A stretch of 64,000 nt of DNA from Melieria omissa. Its lineage: Eukaryota > Arthropoda > Insecta > Diptera > Ulidiidae. A program made the translations under genes and the position numbers. Numbering within the stretch: position 1 is the first letter of the stretch; each line of letters begins with the position of its first letter. This document shows, piece by piece, positions 12,379-23,149 of the stretch. The notes beneath the pieces are model-generated. The model was not told where the DNA came from. It did not search any database and worked only from the letters and a program-made list of their open reading frames with translations. The stretch spans positions 101,802,905 to 101,866,904 of the forward strand of contig OZ020269.1 in the NCBI GenBank assembly GCA_963971225.1. The letters are read 5' to 3'.

Positions 12379-12532
12379 CAGGGGCGAGGGTTTGGGGGTT
12401 CAACCCTTTCCCCCAAACACAGCAAATTGCTGGTTTCGGCAAATTATGGCTTCGAATGGTATTCTACTCAAAAGTTGTACGAAAAAACCTCCCAGCCCCC
12501 TTCCCCAAAATGAAATCCTGTGTGCGCCACTG
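12379..12532 (+). mobile_element. Short hAT-like non-autonomous element
   Basis: The left end CAGGGGCGAGGG and the right end ...GTGCGCCACTG (reverse CAGTGGCGCAC) form a short hAT-style terminal repeat. The 11-mer CCTACCACACA occurs at both borders (12370-12380 and 12535-12545), consistent with a target duplication although two bases of filler lie on the right. The internal GTTTGGGGGTTCAACC is shared, diverged, with the elements at 17.3 and 21.6 kb. Confidence 0.5.
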
Positions 12533-12545
12533 TACCTACCACACA

Positions 12546-14204
12546 TATTAGATTTTCTTCCACAGGGACCTGCTCACTCACATTGGCTTAAGCACCCAAC
12601 AATTGTGCAAAAATATTTAACTCGCTTTCAATTCATCCACAAAACTCGCTTATTTCATTAAAGATCAGCGTCATTGGAGCACTTCTGTCAGCACTTCGAG
12701 ATAAGATACGATAAGTTCGTTTTATGAAATCACTTCAACTTGCAATGATAACTCACTGGCAAAAGCTTTGTACATGGAATTGAAAAATCATATTGCACGA
12801 AAACAATTCCACAGAACACTCAAAGCACTCGAGAGTTTCTCTTCTATTTCATTTGCTATAGTGTAATGCGAGAGTTATGTAAATATTGATTGGCTTTTCA
12901 TATAAACTCACTCGCTTGGACGACTCAACTGAATGCTACCATAATCCAACCCCTCCCTCCCACATCCGCCGCTAATCGAATGCAGCCATGAATTGCAACA
13001 GATTTGCTATGAATTTGTTGTCGTTCTGATTCATACGTAATTTTCCATCGTCTGCCCAAAAAGTCCATTTTATGCTCAATAACTTGCAATTTCGTAGCAA
13101 TATTGCCATGAAATCTGTAATCCGCGCCGCTTTTCCAATTGCCATAGCGACAGGTATCTACATACTCGCATTGGCCTGTCGCAGTACGCCAACACATCGG
13201 GTGCGTGAATTCGCATGAATCATAATTAACACTCACACGTCATGCCAACAGCTGTCGTTGTCGCATATAGCACACTGACACCTTCCCTCTCTCTCTCTCT
13301 CCCTCTCACCCTCTTTCGCTCTCACTCACTCTAACAGCATGCTGGACATTCGATTGGGGTTTGCACCGATGTCGCGCATATGTGACACGCTTACGGCGCG
13401 TCCCCAAGTGGCATTTGTTTAGAAACTTTTGCCGCCCGTATGTACACAAGCTCTCAGTTTGAATTTAGCCTGAAATTAAATAAATTAAACACAATCATTT
13501 CGTATGGCAATTAACAATTGAACGAGCCGCTGCTGGCCACTCGGCCGCACTGTCATTATGTTCATAAAATATTTTTACACTTTTCACTTTTTCGTAGCTA
13601 GAATTGCACGATTTCTTGTGCGATGTGCGAGAGAACTTTCGAGAACTTGACAAATGTTTTCACTATCTTTAATTAATGGGTAACCGATGGTGCGGTCTGC
13701 AGATTGTGATGCCAGCATTCAAATGATTTGTTTGGTACATATTTTAAATTAAATAAAACCATAGCAGCTGACATGTATTGAAATTTTGCATACAAGGAAT
13801 GTTTTGTGAAATATAAAAAAATCTGTGATCAGATGAAAGAATAACTTAAGTCGAAAATTTAAGTTTGAAAACCATGTGTCCAGTTGATGTTCTGACTACT
13901 TCATTGCTTTTTCAGGAGACTAAGAAAGCTAAAAGTAAACGCACATACTGTTATTAAAAGACAGGATTTTTCAAAACGAATGAAATACATTTAAGTGCTT
14001 TGACTTCCAGAAAGTTCGCAACGCAATTATAACTCAAATGGTCTCAGATACTTTAATACCAATTACTGCTAGCAAGTTGGTAATAAGATAGAGAAAGAGT
14101 TGAGTATGATTCTCTTTTATGGCAAGTTTGCTCAAAAACGTGTTGGCCTTCTTTGTTAGCCATCGGAAAACACACTGGGTCATGTAGACCCATGTATCAA
14201 TGAA
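12546..14204. other. CABLES intron 1, no recognised feature
   Basis: This is AT-rich intron DNA. There is a CT-rich microsatellite at about 13288-13330, and the 12925-13450 part is more GC-balanced. The minus frames at 12925-13236 and 14034-14432 have no recognisable domain and are not called as genes. Confidence 0.5.
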
Positions 14205-14420
14205 TGGATAGATATGAGGGGAGCCGAGAAAGTGAACCCTAAAATATCTAATTTCTGAAGCACTCAGGCTAGATAGCCCATTTAGCTTAAGACTCGTGAG
14301 AAAAAGTGTGAGAGGAAAGTAAGGTGGGGTTATAGAGAGAAAGTAGTAGGAAAGGCAACGATCTTTCCTTTCTAAACTTCGAAGGAATAGGTTAGTATCA
14401 CTTACCTTTGCTTTGCATTT
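14205..14420. repeat. Dispersed repeat, copy 1 (related copy at 22366)
   Basis: The segment GATATGAGGGGAGCCGAGAAA..., with GAACCCTAA, TCTAATTTCT, AGCCTAGATAGCCCATT-like and CTTAAGACTC blocks, recurs in the same orientation at 22366-22560. At 22 kb it follows a non-LTR RNase H fragment, so it may be that element's 3' non-coding end. Confidence 0.6.
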
Positions 14421-14649
14421 ACCTTCATTCACCTATACATTGAGAGATTTGAATCTCTAAAATTTTCTGCTCTTAATCCTTCTCTCAGCAGAATCAGAAG
14501 AAAAACAATGCCTACCTTTGATTAATCTAAAAAAACATTTTTATTTAACCTTCTCACTGTCAAGAAGTCCTTTAGATATTCTAAATTATATTCTAAAAAA
14601 TTCATAAATCGCAACTCTCAAATAAAACAAAATAAAAAAAATTATGTAC

Positions 14650-15285
14650 ACGACTAAGGGCATTACTGTCTCTCGACCTTGCATGGTCTCAGTTGATAAC
14701 TTACTTTCTTTATGAATTGTAAGGAAACAAGAAATTGAATTCAATTGCATTAAATTGAATTGAATTGAGTTGAGTTGAATTGAGTTGAGAATTTGACGTC
14801 TACGGTCATTAATGCTTCTCGACCTTCTAGGTTATCTATTTCTAGCTTTCTTTGTGAATCATAAAGAAACAAAAAATGGACAATTAGACAGCTAAGGTCA
14901 CCAACTTTCTCTGACCTTTCAGCGTCTCTGTTCAGAACTTTCTTTATGAATTATAAAGAAACAAACCATTGACAATTAGATGGTTAACTAGTTTTCTTTG
15001 ACCTTTTAGGGTCTCAATTGATTTTTTAATTTCTTTATTAATTGTAAGGAACTAGAAATTGACAATTGGACATCTAAGGTCATTAATGCTCCTTGACCTG
15101 CCAGGATCTTTTATGAAAGCTTTCTTTATGAATTATAAAGAAAAAAATTAGCAGTTAAACGACTAAGGTCACTTTCCCCGACTTTTCAGAATCTCTGTTG
15201 AAAACTTGCTTTTTTGTAAATTGTACTCGTAAAAAACAAAATATTGACAACTATACGACTTAGGTCATTAGAAAATAGGGAAAAA
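14650..15285. repeat. Degenerate minisatellite, ~7 copies of a ~90-bp unit
   Basis: Units contain GACxxCTAAGGTCATTAATGCT, CTCGACCTTTCAGGGTCTC, then ACTTTCTTTATGAATTATAAA and GAAACAAxAAATTGACAATT. Anchors fall near 14652, 14796, 14887, 14977, 15067, 15160 and 15256. The first interval is longer because of an inserted GAATTGAATTGAGTT pentamer-like stretch (14740-14790). Confidence 0.85.
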
Positions 15286-15484
15286 ATTAAAAAGTAGGGC
15301 TTAGAATTCATTGGTTTTTTTACCCTTTGGATTATAAGAATCCTTCAAGACATCTTTCTCTGAATTATAAACAAATCTTATTATGTGATGGTTCAAGTCA
15401 AAAAATCTTGCTATACCCTAAAAGTAGCAACTATAACCATTCAATTGTGAATCCCAAAAGCGCCCACAATATAAAAAAGATTTT

Positions 15485-15815
15485 AGGTTAGGTAAGCCGG
15501 CTGGCCAAGTAGGCCACGCATAGACCCTATTAGGTCGCTATTCGTTGTTGCGTATCGACGTAAAAGTGATCGATGAGAATCCGGGAGTTCCTAGCAACGT
15601 TCAGCAGCGACTTGATGTCATGCTTGGGAACCTCCTCTAACCCAGAAAAGAACGAGGCCCCTAAATAAGTAAGTCGCAGTCTTGAGGTGGCCGAACAGGA
15701 GCAGAGAATGTGTCTCCAGGGTTTCCTTGGTACCCATTTCTATGCATTTCGTGCAATCATCGGTGATGCCCATTTTTCGCGTTTTGATGCGTGGGATGCA
15801 GTGAGAAAAAACCGA
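15485..15815 (-). mobile_element. 3' end of a non-LTR retrotransposon
   Basis: The minus strand reads ITDDCTKCIEMGTKETLETH, the Cys/His-rich motif after RNase H in R1/jockey-like proteins. After a frame break it reads LPKHDIKSLLNVARNSRILI and a stop, the usual C terminus (kSLLnfaRNSgll). The 3' flank on the minus strand ends in TTACCTAACCTAA. A second diverged copy lies at 39115-39310. Confidence 0.75.
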
Positions 15816-17010
15816 ATACAAAATATATTTTAACTGATATTAAAATTCACAGACACCTCAATCATATAAAGTTCATCCAGCTTTTTATGATCGCCTCACA
15901 TTGTGGGTGGGTGGGTGGTACCGATATATCACCGACAATCTGAGGTCAACTCTACAGACCTAAACAGTTTCATAAATGTTTCAGAATGGTTCGCAGGGGC
16001 TACCGATCCAGTGGCATCACAATGGGCCTAATTGTGCTCAAGCGCGTTCTTCTTGGACTCCTTGGAGAGTCGCCGCATCTGCCTATTCCCACCTACCTTC
16101 AGCACACCTCCTCAGTGTGTCAAAGTGATGAAGTGTTGATATTTCAGTCTCGTTGTCTAGTTGTGGTGTTTGGTAATTGTGTTATTGGTACTTGGCCAAG
16201 TTTTATGTTGTTGCCCAACAACTAGTCACACCTACATGCAATCGCATTCAATTAAATATGGTCACGTTTTTAGGGGATGTTTCAGTCAATCAAATATTCA
16301 CACCGGAAACATAGACGTGACCTTAGAAGAATGTTTTAGGTAGCCAAAACTTTCGCAATACTAACGAAATGAGCCGCTAATAAATTTTGTTTTAGTTTGT
16401 ATTAATTTAGTCAAAATTGAATTTAAATTTCGCGGAAAATGCAAATATTTGCAGCAATTTGCTTTAAGCACATTTTAAATTAAAATTTAAAAATCTTCGC
16501 TCTTATTTTATACACGTACACACACACACGCAGAGAGCACAGAAAACAAGGGACTGCGGCGTGATGCAGTCTGGCCACTTTAGCTGCCCATTTAAAATTT
16601 GTTAAGCCTTTTTCGTGCGCCACACTCGCGCCGCGACATAAAGTGTGCCTTACGTGTGTCTGGTCTGCGGTGTGTTTATTAGTAAATGTTTCTATGTTTG
16701 CACGATTGTGTGTACAACCAAACGAGCAGCTAAACTCAACCGCGCCAAATTGAATTATTTAATGCCAATTAGCCCAAACTATGCCGACATACAAAATAAC
16801 AAAATCATAAATGAAAAAAAGTTTAACACATCAACAACGCAACGTCGTTTGCTGCATTTAAATTTTCAATGCTTTCAATGTGTTGTTATTTTGTTTTCTT
16901 TTGTGGTCTTTGTGAATAATGCTGACTTAGCGGAAAATTTTAATAAGCCTGTTGAGATACTTTACATTTAATTTGATTTATGAAAATTAGAGCAGAAATC
17001 AAAATGGGAC
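15816..17010. other. CABLES intron 1, mostly unassigned
   Basis: CAGTGGCATCACAATGGGCC (16009-16028) resembles the GTGGTATCACAATGG ends of fly non-LTR elements; compare 63.9 kb. An ACAC run lies at 16517-16530. The small frames at 15986-16225 and 16645-16971 show no domain. Confidence 0.35.
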
Positions 17011-17019
17011 TAGAATAGT

Positions 17020-18800
17020 TTAACTCACAGGGATTAAAGCTTTCGGCTAGAAAAAAATTTATGATACTATTCATACTGACTGCTTTAGATATGAAAAGCA
17101 GATAGAAATGATACCAAATTTCCAAGAATTGCTCTATGAGATTTGTTCTCCAAGCACGACGACTCCTTACCTGTTCTTGACTTGACTTGAAATTCTGAAC
17201 TTCATCGAAACCATGCAACTTTTGCAATAGATCGACTACTTCGAGTCCTGAGATCGAAGCAATACATTCTTTATAGTTAAAAATCCTCAGTAAGGTTTGG
17301 GTTAAGTTGGGCATAGAGACGGGTTTGGGGGCTTAAACGCAAAGATATGATTTCAAATGGAATCGAGCTGAAAACTATGCACACAAACCCCCTTGCTCCA
17401 AATTAAATACTGTGTGTACTACTGGCTGGGTTGAACTTTGCTGTGCAAGGTTTGCGATACAAGATTTCATACATCGACTTCTTAGACATGAAACGCAGGT
17501 ATTCACGATGATAAATTTCCAAGATGTATAGTAAACAAGGTTTGCAGCACAAGAATCTGGCTACAAGCACGATTTCTTGGTACTTCATCGAATCTAAACA
17601 GCTTTGTCAATAGATCGATTAGTCCAAATCTTGAAAGAAATAAGCTTTTTGAAAAGAGTCAGCATGGATAATTTGAACTTTGAAGCACCGCCTTCTTCTT
17701 TAGACATGAAAAGCAAATATTAACGATATACAATTTCCAAGATTTACTATACAAGGTTTGCAATACAATTCTCAATTCAAGATCCGACCGTATAACTTGG
17801 TACTTCATCGAATCTGCGCAGCTTTTTTAATAGATCGGCCTCTTTAAACCTTGAAACCGAAGCAATGCCTACTTTAATATGGATTGAACTTCGAAACGTC
17901 GCCTTCTACATAAAAAACAGATATTAACGACATAAAGTTTCTAAGATTTACTATACAAGGTTTGCAATACCTTTGCAAGACTCGGACTCCAAGCGCGACA
18001 GCGTTGACAGCTTTTTCAATAAATCGACTACTTTAAATCTTAAAACCGAAGCAGTATCAGCTTTCTGAAAAGAGTCAGTATGAGTTAATTTGAGTCGCCT
18101 CCATCTTAAGACATGAAAAGCATGTATTAACGATATGAAATTTCCAATATTGACTATAATACATGGTTGGCAATTCAAGATTCGATTCAAGATCCGACCG
18201 TACAGCTTGGTACTTCATCGAATCTATGCAGCTTTCAATAGATCCACAAATTCAAATCTTGAAACCGAAGCAATAACTGGTTTATAGAGAGAGTCAGTAA
18301 GAGCTAAGTTGAGCTTTGAAGCAGCGCCTTCTTCCTTAGACATAGTAAGCTTTTACAAATGATAAAATATTTCAATATTTGCGATCCAAGATTCGAACTC
18401 CAAGCACAACGCTTTTATTTCACCGGATCTACTCAGCTTCAGCACGGGATCAAATGATTTCGACCCTTGAAACCGAATACCTGCTTTAGGACGAGACTTA
18501 GTATGGGCTGGGTTTCACTTTAAAGCACCGCGAAGCCAGTTTTACTTTACTTTTACTTTACTTCTATTTTCAGACATATTTATTTTCTCTTCAAGGAATG
18601 CAAAATGCTTGAAGGAAAAAATTTTGTTTAGGGCTTTAAAGTTTGAAAGATCTCATTTTATTTCACCGGATCTACTCAGCTTCATCCCGGGATCAAATGA
18701 TTTCGACCCTTGAAGCCTAAGCAATATCTGCTTTATGACCCCAGAAATATTTATTTCCTCTCCAAGGACTGCAAAATGTTTGAAGGAAAAAATTTTAGAG
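17020..18800. repeat. Degenerate satellite-like array, ~8 copies of a ~200-220-bp unit
   Basis: Anchors such as ACTTCATCGAATCTxxGCAGC followed by AATAGATCGACTA occur near 17199, 17583, 17803, 18000 and 18210, with a variant (TTTCACCGGATCTACTCAGC) at about 18420 and 18660. Units also share TTAGACATGAAAAGCA, ACGATATxAAATTTCCAAGA and CTTGAAACCGAAGCAAT. Short open frames here come from the repeat. One unit is interrupted by the hAT-like insertion at 17312. Confidence 0.85.
17312..17424 (+). mobile_element. hAT-like short element inside the satellite array
   Basis: GACGGGTTTGGGGGCTTAAAC at the left and ...CTGTGTGTACTACTG at the right resemble the 12.38-kb element. The interval between neighbouring satellite anchors is lengthened here, consistent with an insertion. 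The exact ends are not fixed. Confidence 0.4.
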
Positions 18801-18864
18801 ATTTTTTCGGTCTTTTTATAGCAAAGCCGGGTAGCTGACACCGAGCTTTCGCAATCACATTGTG

Positions 18865-21100
18865 TGTGTGTGTGGTTTTTACATTCATGTACATGTATGT
18901 AAAATGTATGTATGTATACGAGTATGTATTACATTTTCCAAAACTTCCTTAAAATAGCTCCACCCACCGCCACGAACCAGTAAATCAGCGGGTTTAAAAA
19001 ATAAATCACAATTTCTAGTATTTGCGGAAGTTTTGCTCAAATGTTATTCCCAATGCAATTCTGATGAAAATTGTCCTTTACTGATGCTATTTTTAAACGC
19101 TGCACATCCTGCCCTCAGTTTTACAGTGTTCAGTCAGTGTCTAAGTGTGCGTTGCGCGAATTGGCAACGATTCGCAACTGTCTGCACAATATTAAAATGC
19201 TCTAACGTTGTGTTGTTTCGATACAATTTGGCATGCAAAACGCAACGCCGCACCGAACAAGAATGCATTGGACTGCAGGCGAGGGTCTTTAAACTTCCTT
19301 GAACTCGTCGCTACTCAGTCAAACACACACAAACATACGCAACTGAAAACTACTCGCACACCAACGCCAAAGCTTTTCGCCAGCTTAGTTTTTCATTTCG
19401 TCGAATGCGGCTGTGTGCTGCTTGTGTGCAGCTGCAAGGAAACAAAAAGCTCGCTGCGTTCTTGCAGCGCAATGCAGCGATTGCTATTGGGAGGAGGAGG
19501 AGTGACGAGCAAAGGCGCAGCGCATGTGCAGCGCAATTTGAAGTGCAACGTCATCTGCATGCTTTCAAAATGTTTGTTGTTTTACATTGAGGTGGGTCTG
19601 GTTGCACACGGCCGTCCTCCGTCCGGGCGTTATGCGCACAGCAACATACATGTTGTTGTTGTTGTTTGTGTTGTTATTTAGCTCGAAGAGCTTTTAGTGC
19701 ACTGCCATGGTGTGGTGTTGAAGATATTGTTGTTGTTTTTGTTATTGCGTTCGGCTGCGTTAGTTTTTTTTTCTTTCTATGGTTGGCCCCCGCAGCTGAC
19801 AGGCTGACCTTGTTTTCCATTCAACGCACTGTTGCGCATCTACCGATCTATATTGCTGTGGCCAGTGGCAGCACACACACACACACACACACACGCACAC
19901 ACATCCAATCCCCCCTAAGTGCCACCTTTCACTTTACTTCATTGCTAGAGTATTGAATTTTAAGCTGTTGTTGTTGTTGCCATTTGCTGCTGACACATGC
20001 GTATATATTGTCAGTGCCCCTCCCCTTTTGCGGCGCCCCACTTTTCTCCTCCACACATTGCAAATTTGTCGTCTGCATTGAACGTACAACGCTGCGGCCG
20101 CCGTCACTTACACAAACACACAATTGGCATTATTGCTGCCACAGCGCGGACGACATTCGCCAGCAGCTTAATTTTAGTATATTTTTTTCGAAGTCAATAG
20201 CCTCTAGTTACCATGAATTTGTTGGAATTCGCAGTGCACTTGCGCCCAGACATCACACACACACACACACACGAAGGCGTCGTTACATAACGCGCTGCAT
20301 GTTGAAATTTCTGCTCCATATTTGTTTTTGCTGCAATCTGCAACGTGAAATGTGTGTTCGTTCTGCTGCAACGTCTGCTTTTTGTATTCGATATTGTTAA
20401 CCTTAAAGTAACTGTCGGTGCCTAAATGATTTATGAGACACATACATATTTTATTATTAAACTTTAATGCCAACAGCAAAATTTCCTGAGGTCATGAGTT
20501 GTGATATGGAAATTTTGCATAAGAGAAAGATTTCTTTACAGACAATTTTCCTAGATTTAATTCTGTCAAAATGTATTTGTACTTAAAGCGCAATTCTTGT
20601 CATATTGCTCAGCAAATATTATAAATAAAGTTAATGTAAATTTGCAACCATTTCATTTGCCATCAAAGTCAGCAGACGTTGACTGTGCGATATGGCTGAC
20701 AGGCAACCATGTTGCTTGACATCTATCAACGCCATCTGCTGCACTGTCTGTATGTGTGTCTGTCGGCCGTTCTGCCAACCGTTTAACTGTATCTGCGCAT
20801 CAGGCAAAGTGTATGCATTGGCCATATTTGCGCATATTTTTACTTGCGCCGTGCAATAACTGCGCTCTGAATTTGACAAGCCGTAGAAAAATATCCACAT
20901 GATGTTGACTGACTGACTGGCGGCTGTCTGCCACTGAAGCCGCGGCAGCGTGTAACGTGTAACCGTGTGCCGAACGAGCGTTCAGGCCACACGTTGCTTC
21001 GAAGGAACACAAATTGGCACACACAGAAAAAAAAGAGGAAGAGCGCAGACAACAAGACTGCAATAGGACAGGTTCATAAATAAAGAGCCAACAGCCAAGT
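18865..21100. other. GC-richer intronic island with microsatellites
   Basis: This is less AT-rich than its surroundings, with (GT)n at 18861-18875, GTATGTAT at ~18895-18930, GTT runs at 19650-19670 and 19963-19980, and (CA)n at 19872-19892 and 20251-20272. Many overlapping small frames on both strands have Cys/His/Arg-rich low-complexity composition and no domain. It could hold conserved regulatory DNA or an unannotated non-coding RNA, but sequence alone does not show it. Confidence 0.4.
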
Positions 21101-21179
21101 TGTTGGTAATGACATGTGACAAGGAAGGTGAGAACTTTAACTTTCTTGTCTTCTTCTAGTCAACGAACACAAATTGAAG

Positions 21180-21800
21180 GCAAGAAAGAATGAAAAGAAA
21201 AGCAAGAATTAAAGTATTAAAGGGAAGAATTGAGGCAAATAGAAAAAGAAAGAGATTAACTAAGAAAAAAGAACGAAAAATATAAAGGAAAATAAATAAA
21301 TAAAGAAATTACTAAAAGTATCCTCCTAAAAAGACATATCGAATGAAAGATCGAAATAAGAACGAAACGTAGACTTAACTTAAGAAAGAATTGAGGAAAA
21401 TAAAAAAAGAAGGAGTTCATCAAGAGTTCAAAAAAGAAAAAAGAAAGATAAAGATTAATATAAAGGAAAAAATAACTAAAGAAATAACTAAAAGTATCCT
21501 CCTAAAAAAACATAACGAATAAAAGATCGAAATAAGAACGAAACGTAGAAAAATAAAAAAGAAAGAGATGAAGATAAATAAATAAAGAAATAACTAAAAC
21601 ACAGGCTGCTTCAGAAAAATATTTTAGGGCGGTTTTCAAAAAGTAATTCTTTAATAATCTTAAATGTTTATGTATATGGTTTCAACCCCCAAACCACCCT
21701 CTGAATCCACCACTGAACTAAAAGTATCCTCCTAAAAAAAACATAACGAATAAAAGATCGAAATAAGAACGAAACGTTGACTTAATACAGTAAAGAAAAC
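21180..21800. repeat. A-rich degenerate tandem repeat
   Basis: The phrase AACTAAAAGTATCCTCCTAAAAA, followed by CATAxCGAATxAAAGATCG and AATAAGAACGAAACGT, occurs three times (near 21308, 21484 and 21717), set in GAAAGAA-rich sequence. The third copy is preceded by the hAT-like insertion at 21600. Confidence 0.75.
21600..21715 (-). mobile_element. 116-bp hAT-like MITE with 8-bp target duplication
   Basis: AACTAAAA flanks the element on both sides (21592-21599 and 21716-21723). In the neighbouring uninterrupted unit (21484) this 8-mer is present once and runs straight into GTATCC, so it is a true target duplication. Eight base pairs is the hAT length. The minus-strand left end is CAGTGGTGGATTCAGAGGG; the other end has a weaker CAGGCTGCTTCAGA. 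Confidence 0.65.
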
Positions 21801-22049
21801 ACGAAGAACGTTCAGTTTATGAATGAAAGAATGAAGAAGAAATCCACAAAATATATATAGAAAAAATATAAAAATGTGCAAAATTAATATAAAAAAATAA
21901 TATAAAAATATAATATAAAAAATATTATACAAAAATAATTAAAAAATATTAATATAAAAAAATAATAAAAAATAATAAAAGAAAATATAAAAAATATATA
22001 AAATCCAAAGTACGAAGTACGAAGTGAAAAATTAGTGATATGGAAGAAC

Positions 22050-22355
22050 TGACTGTGATCCTAATCTAATACTATCGGACAGCCAATCCGTTCTTAGGGC
22101 CTTGAATGCAGTTACAATAACATGAAAGACTGTTCTAAGCTGCAAAAAATCTCTCACCGAAACAGCCAGGCAGCGTCACATCCACCTACTCGTATGCTGG
22201 GTTCCAAGACATAAGGACATTCTATGGTACTGTAAAGCAGACGCGCTCAATCGGCAGGATACTACTGAGCAGTCAAGACGTCAAGAAATGGCAACACCCG
22301 GTATTCCTCTTTTAACTTGCAAGCTTCGTAACTACCCATAAAAGCTTTATACAAA
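22050..22355 (+). mobile_element. Non-LTR retrotransposon fragment (RNase H)
   Basis: The plus frame reads ILSDSQSVLRALNAVT, then CWVPRHKDILWYCKADALNR, the catalytic SDSQ and WVPGHxxIxGNxxAD motifs of RNase H, both degraded. It is followed directly by the dispersed repeat at 22366, which may be its 3' UTR. Confidence 0.7.
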
Positions 22356-22365
22356 ATTGGAATGG

Positions 22366-22640
22366 AATGGATATGAGGGGAGCCGAGAAATTGAACCCTA
22401 ACATAGAGAATCTAATTTCTTAAGAACTCAGCCTAGATAGCCCATTGTGCTTAAGACTCAAAAGGAAAAGAGTGATAGAGAAAAGTAATGTGAGGTTAGA
22501 AAAAGAAAGTGAAAGAGAAGTGATAGGGACTACAAGTCTTCCTGCATGAACTTTCTGGATTCTTTAATGAATCTCAGGACCTCGTCTATCCCCATAACAT
22601 CAGAACCCAAAATGCGCAATCTCGTTTTAGAGAAGGTGAA
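22366..22640. repeat. Dispersed repeat, copy 2 (related copy at 14205)
   Basis: This starts GGATATGAGGGGAGCCGAG and shares ordered blocks with 14205-14420. It continues to CCCAAAATGCGCAATCTCG at about 22606. It lies just 3' of an RNase H fragment. Confidence 0.6.
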
Positions 22641-22934
22641 AGAAAAAGTGTGCTGTGCTGTCTACCTTTTTTACAAGAAAACATTTTAAAATGAGCTTAT
22701 AGCAACACAGTTGTTTCTGAGGTGTTTTAGAGAACTTCTCTTACTAAAAAGAGACCGAATGGAAACCATGATTGTGGTCTGATGGATCACTGTGTAATTG
22801 GTACCCAAGCAAGAAGGTTGAAACTGTTTTTAAACAACTTCTGTCTTAGTTGTAGGAATAGAAAGAAGTTGCATTTCACTTTCAATGCAATTTGTTTGAG
22901 TGATTGAGGTGAGTTCTTACCTGGACAACTTTTT

Positions 22935-23145
22935 TGACAATCTAGTAGATCAAAACGACAGGACCGTTGACAGTTACTACGCTCAAACTGATTCAATGAG
23001 TGAGCGGTCTCATGCTCGATTGTTTGTTGTATTACGATGGGCCTTAGTGGGTACTGCCTTGAGGAAGACAATCTAGTAGATCAAGACGATAGACGACTAT
23101 TGACAGTCTACTAGGCTCAAACTGGTTCAATGAGTGCCTATGAAC
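22935..23145. repeat. Diverged ~130-bp tandem duplication
   Basis: CAATCTAGTAGATCAAxACGA ... CTCAAACTGxTTCAATGAGTG occurs at 22938-23004 and again at 23070-23136. Confidence 0.65.
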
Positions 23146-23149
23146 TGAC

